Below are positions 57,801 through 64,000 of a stretch of DNA of 64,000 nt, piece after piece (position 1 is the stretch's first letter; each line of letters opens with the position of its first letter). This DNA comes from Castor canadensis (taxonomy: Eukaryota; Chordata; Mammalia; Rodentia; Castoridae), in NCBI RefSeq assembly GCF_047511655.1, contig NC_133386.1:170397146-170461145 (forward strand), given 5' to 3'. The notes below the pieces were generated by a model. The model saw nothing but the letters and a program-made list of their open reading frames with translations, ran no database searches and had not been told where the DNA came from. Both the position numbers and the translations under genes were made by a program.

Positions 57801-58670
57801 CTGCCTTAGCTGTGTCCCATAGGTTCCAGTAGGTTGTGTTTTCGTTTTCATTGACTTCCAGGAACTTTTTAATTTCCTCTTTTATTTCATCGATGATCCA
57901 TTCTTCATTAAGTAATGAGTTATTTAGTTTCCAGCTGTTTGCATATTTTTTGTCTTTACTTTTGTTGTTGAGTTCTACTTTTACTGCATTGTGGTCAGAT
58001 AGTATGCATGGTATTATTTCTATTTTCTTATATTTGCTGAGGCTTGCTTTGTGCCCTAGGATATGATCTATTTTGGAGAAGGTTCCATGGGCTGCTGAGA
58101 AGAATGTATATTGTGTAGAAGTTGGATGAAATGTTCTGTAGACATCTACTAGGTCCATTTGATCTATTGCATATTTTAGATCTTGGATTTCTTTATTGAG
58201 TTTTTGTTTGGATCACCTATCTATTGATGATAATGGGGTGTTAAAGTCTCCCACAACCACTGTGTATATGCTTTTAGGTCTTTCAGGGTATGTTTGATGA
58301 AATTGGGTGCGTTGACATTGGGTGCGTACAGATTGATGATTATTATTTCCTTTTGGTCTATTTCCCCTTTTATTAGTATGGAATGTCCTTCTTTATCTCG
58401 TTTGATCAATGTAGGTTTGAAGTCTACTTTGTCAGAGATAAGTATTGCTACTCCTGCCTGTTTTCGGGGGCCATTGGCTTGGTAAATCTTCTTCCAGCCT
58501 TTTATCCTAAGCATATGCTTATTTCTGTCGGTGAGATGAGTCTCCTGTAAGCAACAAATTGTTGGATCTTCTTTTTTAATCCATTTTGTCAAACGGTGTC
58601 TTTTGATGGGTGAATTAAGTCCATTAACAGTAAGTGTTAGTACTGATAGGTATGTGGTGATTCCTGCCAT
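54864..58670 (-). pseudogene. L1 ORF2 (endonuclease-reverse transcriptase), frameshifted
   Basis: ORF2 starts at 58670 and ends at 54864, about 1,269 codons, close to the usual 1,275. Visible parts in order are the AP-like endonuclease (LTLTVNGLNSPIKRHRLTKW, CLQETHL, NLYAPN; 58670-58221), the Z/RT-upstream region (58158-57076), the reverse transcriptase with catalytic FADD (56573-56584) and upstream [15 protein letters not shown], and the C-terminal cysteine motif C-x3-C-x7-H-x4-C (CWRGC..H..C) in the 55757-54864 segment. Reading-frame changes lie near 58.2, 57.08 and 55.8 kb, plus a nonsense TGA near 56117. Motif residues are kept, so decay is recent. Confidence 0.93.
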
Positions 58671-58720
58671 TTAGTTGTCTTAGTTGTTTGAAGATTTGAT
58701 TGTGTGTATCTAACTTGATG

Positions 58721-59393
58721 TTACTCTCTACTGTCTTGCTTTTTCTTATCCTGTGGTTTGGTGCTGCCTGCCTTTTCATGGTTAAGTTGGGTGTCACTTT
58801 CTGTGTGCAGGATCCCTTGAAGAATCTTTTGTAATGGTGGCTTTGTGGTCACATATTGTTTTAGTTTCTGCTTATCATGGAAGACTTTTGTTGCTCCATC
58901 TATTTTGAATGATAGCTTTGCTGGGTAGAGTATCCTGGGGTTGAAGTTATTTTCATTCAGTGCCCGGAAGATCTCACCCCACGCTCTTCTTGCTTTTAAT
59001 GTTTCTGTTGAGAAGTCTGCTGTGATTTTGATGGGTTTGCCTTTGTATGTTACTTGTTTTTTCTCTCTTACAGCCTTCAATATTCTTTCCTTAGTTTCTG
59101 AGCTTGTTGTTTTAATGATGATATGTCGTGGAGTAGTTCTATTTTGATCTGGTCTATTTGGTGTCCTGGAGGCCTCTTGCATTTGTATGGGAATATCTTT
59201 CTCTAGATTTGGGAAATTTTCCGTTATTATTTTGTTGAATATATTACGCATTCCCTTTGCTTGCACCTCTTCTCCTTCTTCGATGCCCATGATTCTCAGG
59301 TTTGGTCTTTTGATGGAGTCAGTGAGTTCTTGCATTTTCTTTTCACAGGTCTTGAGTTGTTTAATTAATAGTTCTTTGGTTTTTCCTTCAATT
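58721..59393 (-). pseudogene. L1 ORF1 (ORF1p), N-terminally truncated
   Basis: ORF1p is the L1 RNA-binding chaperone. The open frame from the L1 5' edge encodes the end of the coiled coil (KELLIKQLKTCEKKMQELTD), the RRM region (RPNLRIMGIEEGEE) and the C-terminal domain (KARRAWGEIFRALNENNFNP, YPAKLSFKIDG), ending ..KKQDSRE at 58721. This part is open without stops, about 220 codons. The first part of ORF1 is lost through 5' truncation. Confidence 0.9.
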
Positions 59394-59424
59394 AGGTATG
59401 GTTCTCTTTAAAAGACTCATTGGA

Positions 59425-59508
59425 GGAGGTGTGGCTCAAGTGGTAGAGTGCCTGCTTTGCAAGCATGAAACCCAGAGTTCAAGCCTCAATCCCATCAAAA
59501 AAAAAAAA
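59425..59508 (+). mobile_element. Young tRNA-half SINE with 14-bp target-site duplication
   Basis: Flanked by aaagactcattgga at 59411-59424 and 59509-59522, an exact match. The body reads 'ggaggtgtggctcaagtggt', 'agagtgcctgctttgcaagc', 'cagagttcaagcctcaatcc', then a pure A tail. It is the stand-alone tRNA-type unit, without the B1 half, and inserted immediately beside the L1's right-hand target duplication. Confidence 0.92.
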
Positions 59509-59614
59509 AAAGACTCATTGGACTGGGATATTAAGTATCTAGTGGCCAGAGATATTTATTAAGGTCTCCCTAAGAGTATTTCTAGTTTAATTCCAAAGTA
59601 GCCCTGAGGTAGTC

Positions 59615-60368
59615 TGCTAGTCATGGTTCTCTAGAGAAACAGAGCTAATAGGATGGAAGATTGGTGATAAAATTATACTAACAAATGTTTCTTGACTTAT
59701 GGTGGGATTATGTCTTGGTAAAGCCATCATGGGCTGGAAATATTGTAAGTCAAAATACATTTAAAATACTTAACTTACTGAACATCATAGTTTAGCATAA
59801 CCTACCTTATGTGTGCTCAGAACACTTACATTAGCCTATCTAATGCAAAGCCTAGCTTATAAATGCAGTGAGTATCTGATGTAATTTGTTGAGTACAGTG
59901 CTGAAGTGAAAAACGGAATGGTTATATGGATATACTTTTGTACTATCATGAAGACAAAAAATATCTGCCATCATAAACTGAAGGCTGTCTCTCCATTTAT
60001 ATATGTATTTGTGTATTTTCATATATAACCATTAGTATATCTCGAACTTGGCAAGCTGGAGACCTGTGAGAGCTAATGATATAAGTTATAGTCTGAGTTC
60101 AAGACTAAAAGCTAGAGATGATCAGTGTCCCAGCCTGAAGATAGCAGGCAGAAAGAGAAAATTCTCCTGTACTCAGCCTTTTATTTTATTTCAGTCTTCA
60201 ATGAATTGGCTAAGGTGCACCCATACTAAGCAGGGTAATCCTGCTTTACTTACTCATATGCTAATCTCACCCAGAAACAACTCAGACATGCACCCAGAAA
60301 TAATGTCTAACCAAATATCTGGGTACTCCATAACCAAGTTGACTCGACCCATAAAATTAGCAATCAAA
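59615..60368 (+). repeat. Old mammalian interspersed repeat, split by a Tigger element
   Basis: The left piece (59615-59680: 'atggttctctagagaaacagag', 'ctaataggatgg') and right piece (about 59960-60368: 'caagctggagacctgtgagag', 'tatgctaatctcacccagaa', 'acccagaaataatgtctaac', 'ccataaaattagcaatc') are the two ends of one widespread old repeat. I recognise the text but am not sure of the family name. Confidence 0.6.
59683..59955 (+). repeat. Tigger-type nonautonomous DNA transposon
   Basis: Landmarks: 'tttcttgacttatggtgggat', 'aaatattgtaagtcaaaata', 'cagaacacttacattagcct', 'gtgaaaaacggaatggttat'. It sits between two parts of the older repeat, giving a relative insertion order. The right end seems truncated. 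Confidence 0.75.
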
Positions 60369-60369
60369 G

Positions 60370-60535
60370 GTAGGTACTGTTTTTGTCCCTTTGTAGAGGT
60401 GAGGAAATACAGATACAGAATGGCTGGGCAACTTGGCCAAGGTCATGTACCAGTAATGGTAGAGGCAGAAAACAAGCCCAGGCAATCTAGCTCCCCAAAT
60501 CCTCACTCTTATTTGGTACAGCAAATAACACTTTA
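60370..60535 (+). repeat. MIR element
   Basis: Shows 'ttgtagaggtgaggaaatac', 'gggcaacttggccaaggtca', 'agaggcagaaaacaagccca', 'gcaatctagctccccaaatc', the MIR 3' half. Confidence 0.8.
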
Positions 60536-60549
60536 GGCAAGGAGACAGA

Positions 60550-61185
60550 TGGGGAAGGAAAGAGAGGTGGGGAGTGAAGGGGACTTGTTTGTGCTAAGGA
60601 CATCAACTCTTAAAGTCAGATCTGGGGTTTGAAACTAGGTCTCCTGAGAGACCAAATCCCAGGAATCCTTCATTCCAACATGGGGTGTTGTAATGGGCAT
60701 TTTGCCTGTGAAAAGAGAAAGGTAAACTTTCATTGATAAACCTAAATTGTTGACTTAGTACTCTGTGTACCAGTTCTGGCTGTCACACATTATCAGCTTT
60801 GTAATTAATATCTGTAATATGGTAGCCCCAAATCTCCTAGATGAGTTGGCGTGGTTGGACGAGTATAGTACTTTTATTTTAATACTCTACCTTCCATTGC
60901 TAAAGCACTTCAAACTTTTTAGAATACTCTCATATATACACATTATTTTTAAAAGGATTAGTTTGATAAAGTAGATTTACTCCAGGGTTGTGGCCTTTTG
61001 TGGATGTGAAAGGAAAAAAAAGCCTTTTGCTTTCTCTCAGGCAAGATTAGAAAAGAAAATGAAATGAGTTATGAGAAGATTCTGGAAGAGGAGAGAGTGG
61101 TTCTATTCAATTAAAGTAATCTCTGGGAGGCAGTTCTGATGGAGATGGGAGAGCCCTGGACCAGGAGGTGTAGTCATAGAAACTG
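60550..61185. other. Intronic DNA, no supported feature
   Basis: No known repeat or gene seen. Confidence 0.35.
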
Positions 61186-61189
61186 GGCA

Positions 61190-61365
61190 TTGAAGGTGGG
61201 CCATGCTGGGTTTGAATCTTGGCTCTACCACTTACTGAAGACACTCACTTGTTACTTCTCTGCAGCTTTCCTCATTGCAAAGTTGGAATTCCACTTTGTA
61301 CCTTCATGATGGTTGCAAAGATGAGAAATAGTCATCTAGTTCACGGCATTACATTTGTAGCTATT
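61190..61365 (+). repeat. MIR element
   Basis: Shows 'gggtttgaatcttggctcta', 'ccacttactgaagacactcac', 'gctttcctcattgcaaagttg', 'gatggttgcaaagatgagaa'. Confidence 0.8.
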
Positions 61366-61369
61366 ACAA

Positions 61370-62905
61370 ATACCTCCCCTTCCTGGTGAAGCTTATGTTA
61401 CCAACCCAGAGCTCTGTGTTCCACACACCTTCACCTGCCCAGTCTTTCCCACCCAGCTCCTGCACTGATGGTGACTAGACCTGATGACTTACTGGGATTC
61501 TTGTCCCTGCCAGTGGGCCATCTGGAAGGTCATTCTGTGGCTCAGGACCAGGTGTGAATGGAGAAGCATCTGTCCCTCACCCCAAGCGTGTTCCTGGATT
61601 GGACAAAGGGACCCCCCTTCCTTGTGCCTGGTTGGTTATTTTAGATTCCTTCTCTGAACTTGGTCTGCCTGGTTGGCCCACTCTCACCTGTCTAGTCCTC
61701 TAGACCACTCTTTCCTCCCAACTACTGGCTGACTGTTGGTGTCAAAACAGACAACAAGTTTGTATCCTTTCTTAATTTTCTTTTGGACAGGAATCATTTT
61801 ACATGGGTCAGTTTATAAGCTATATTCTTTCAAGATTGACAGTGGATTTAATGGCATCAAATTTCCAGTCACTTCTGGATGAACATCGGTGAAGATGAGG
61901 TGTACTGACTCTGCTGGTTGGTGGCCTCACCGAATGGCTGGTCTACTTAATGGAAACAGGCAAGTTGGCAGCAAGTTCAGACACAGACTTGATGTCCCTT
62001 CCCTGGGTTTCACCCCGAGTTGTCCTTATCTTATGCCTGGAATATAACAGCAGAGCTCCTTGGTACCCACATCTTGGCTTTGTTTCTTCTGGACATGGCA
62101 GCTTCACATGTGGGAGCCAAGACTCAGCTGTATTGGTGGGTGACAGGCGGAGGGATGCTGCTCTCAGCACATAACCCAAGTGCTGGGCCAGTAGCCATGC
62201 TGGCCAACAGCGCCAGGCCAAAACAGGCAGTAAAGCAGGCTGCTCCTGGGCCTTCCATGCCCACAAAGAGGAGTTGAGGAAAACAGAACTTGTGAGACCA
62301 ATCATCTCACTCCATGTCACATTTTAGAGTTGCTGTCATTTGAACTTTCTGAGTGGGTTCAGTTTCAGGGACCCAGGTGTGTGAGTCTCTGCTTTTTGCT
62401 GGAAGGCACTTATTACTTGGCCATAGCTCCTGAAAGCACTTTTCGTGGAATGAGACATTTTTTCCTCTATTGACTTTTTACTCCTCTGTGATCAAAGTGC
62501 ACAGAATTGAAGGTCATTTAGGATGTAGGCTTGGGACTTGCAGACTGGGATTCTTGTTTCACACAGGCCTATTAGATCCACCATGTGTTACCTGTTTATG
62601 AGGGAAACAGGCATAGGTAGAGGTGGAAATAATTTAACATGTAGTTACAAAAGGGAGCCTAATAATAATCTCTCACAAAGGATTTGGTGACATTACCATT
62701 CCCTTGAAAATTTTAAGTTTCGGCAAATACCCAAAGAGTCTCATTTCATTTGCATATAGAATTCTGTTATACTGTGGAGTTGCATTAAATCACAGCAATT
62801 ACAGTTTGCAGGAAAATGAGAGAATAAGTTACGACCAACATTTCCTGGTTGAGCAATTCATGGTTAGCCATGTAGGAAGTCACCAGAGAGCCTCCTTTCT
62901 CTTTC
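61370..62905. other. Intronic DNA, no supported feature
   Basis: Overlapping frames on both strands at 61943-62320 (up to 125 codons) occur in GC-richer DNA. They have no domain I recognise and no splice context that singles one out. Confidence 0.35.
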
Positions 62906-62914
62906 CTCCCTTCC

Positions 62915-63072
62915 TCCCTCCCTTTGTTTTTGTGAGACAGGGTTTGGCTAAGTAGCTTAGTTCTGCCTGGATGGAACTCACTATGTAGCCCAGGCTGCCC
63001 TTGAACTCATTATCCTCCTGCTTCAGCCTCCCAAATGTTGAGATTACAGGCATGGACTACCACACCTGCCCC
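62915..63072 (-). mobile_element. B1-type SINE, minus strand, with internal duplication
   Basis: Complement of B1: 'gagacagggtttggctaagtag', 'actatgtagcccaggctgccc', 'cagcctcccaaatgttgaga', 'ggcatggactaccacacctg'. The 'ggct..gtag' piece occurs twice, matching B1 copies with the internal tandem duplication. A CT-rich run precedes it at 62895-62925. Confidence 0.85.
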
Positions 63073-63399
63073 GTTAATGTTTTTAGTGGGTAGAAATTTA
63101 TATCATTTGACTGCAGTGACATGGAAATCATGTCTTCTTTTCTTTTAGTACCAATAATAATCAGTCTCCTAAGTTCACAATGTACCTCTACACCTCTGTT
63201 TATTTGCATATTTTGTATTGTGAAATGTGGTGCACACAAGAGGGTGTGCATTTGTGTTTGTATAGTTTATAGAATAATAGTTAATTCACGTACCTTTTGG
63301 CTTAATGATAGAATATTTTTGGTACCTTTGTAGTTTCCTTTTTCTCCTGCCTAGACACAAACACCTATCAAAATTTTGTTATTTGTCCCTCTCTTTTCT

Positions 63400-64000
63400 T
63401 TTTATCATTTTATTACTTATATACTTATCCTCTAATACTACCTGACTTTTTTGTTTGTGTTTAGTTTTATATAAATGGAATCACATGGTAGGACTGTTCT
63501 GTAATTTGCTCAACATTATATACTTGTGTTTAGCTGTGATGATGTGTAGAGCAATAGCTCATTCATTTTCACTCATTATTAGTGTTTCATTTTATGAATA
63601 CTCACTGTATTATTGGTACACATTGGAATTCCAGTTTGATGTCATTGATAGTACTGCTAGCACATATCTGCTAGTGGACCTCTACACACATTTCTTGGTT
63701 TATCCTTGAGTATTGAATTTCTGGATGGTTGGATATGCCCGTATTCAACTTTATTTGATGATGCTAGAGTAGTTACTCCTGTTTACATTCCTCCCAGGAG
63801 TAAATGAGACTTTCTGCTAGTCTACATGTTTGTCTTCATGTGGCATTGTCTTTCTGCTTTTTACTTATGAATGTAAAATGGAATCTTACTGTGATTTTAA
63901 TTTAATTTTTCTAGCTACTAAGGAAATCAAATATCTTTTCATGTGTTTATGGGTCATTTACTTTTTTACTTCTGTGAAATACCTGTTCAGGTATTTATAT
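63400..64000 (-). mobile_element. Old L1M 3' end, minus strand, running off the window
   Basis: Complement of L1M: 'tatataaatggaatcacatgg', 'attgatagtactgctagcac', 'ctcctgtttacattcctccc', 'catgtgtttatgggtcattt'. It continues past position 64000. Confidence 0.75.

Larger units (their letters stand above)
54353..59393 (-). mobile_element. L1 retrotransposon, 5'-truncated, 5.04 kb, with 17-bp target-site duplication
   Basis: Flanked by aggtatggttctcctta (54336-54352) and aggtatggttctcttta (59394-59410), one mismatch. Read on the minus strand it contains the ORF1 C-terminal two-thirds, a 50-base intergenic gap, ORF2 and a 3' UTR with the pyrimidine complement of the G-rich tract and a T-rich (poly(A) complement) end near 54353-54390. 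The 5' UTR and ORF1 N-terminus are missing, so it was truncated at insertion. ORF2 is broken, so it is a dead copy. Its 3' UTR closely matches the young inserts at 24.4 and 28.5 kb. Confidence 0.95.

Noticed and set aside
55186..58066. Plus-strand frames of 60-127 codons across 55-58 kb
   Set aside because: They are antisense to the L1 ORF2 and are Phe/Ser-rich mirror frames.
60048..60536. 162-codon plus-strand frame
   Set aside because: It runs over an old interspersed repeat and a MIR, with no domain and no splice context.

Overview
The window is mammalian nuclear DNA and almost certainly from a rodent. It carries ID-type (tRNA-Ala-like) SINEs, B1-type 7SL SINEs, and many B1+tRNA composite SINEs whose tRNA half reads 'ctcaagtggtagag..cctg..' with a 'gagttcaaaccccag' B box. 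It also has several age classes of L1 and the usual old eutherian repeats (MIR, L2, MER5, MER20, Tigger and MER3/58-type elements). The composite SINE and the L1 3' UTR type point me to Castorimorpha, with beaver as the best guess; this comes from memory of the families and not from a search.

The window is gene-poor. The only convincing gene part is a CpG island (about 4.75-5.75 kb) holding a plus-strand first exon. That exon has several short upstream ORFs and a start codon at 5482 that is the first in-frame ATG after a stop. Its 79 codons end in a leucine-rich signal peptide or signal anchor, followed by a consensus splice donor at 5720. I could not name the gene. The remaining 58 kb downstream reads like a long first intron. 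No further exon could be supported, although a few weak candidates are listed.

Layout: 0-4.7 kb is upstream DNA with an old L1, an ID SINE, MIR, L2 and a 238-bp Tigger-like element. 4.7-5.75 kb is the CpG island and exon 1. 5.75-8.4 kb is low-repeat intron. 8.4-11.2 kb holds MIR, composite SINEs and a long G/A-rich ancient repeat. 12.3-16.6 kb is one old minus-strand L1 broken up by many SINEs and a MER20. 16.6-23.3 kb is sparse, with MIR and L1M. 23.4-25.1 kb is an unusual L1 piece with its 5' UTR but only the N-terminal part of ORF1, itself carrying an inserted L1 3' UTR. 25.8-39.4 kb has scattered L1 3' ends, including a second 3'-UTR-only insertion and a nested pair. 39.5-54.3 kb holds MIR, L2, MER5, MER2- and MER3/58-like elements and SINEs. 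54.35-59.39 kb is a 5.0-kb minus-strand L1 with a 17-bp target-site duplication and a broken ORF2. 59.4-64 kb holds a young SINE, a Tigger element inside an older repeat, MIR, a B1 and an L1M end.

No multi-gene system, CRISPR array or operon is present. The most interesting items are the unidentified secretory first exon, the L1 copy that ends inside ORF1 next to an AATAAA, two independent L1 3'-UTR-only insertions with almost the same breakpoint, an exact 72-bp tandem duplication, and a 21-bp-stem hairpin.
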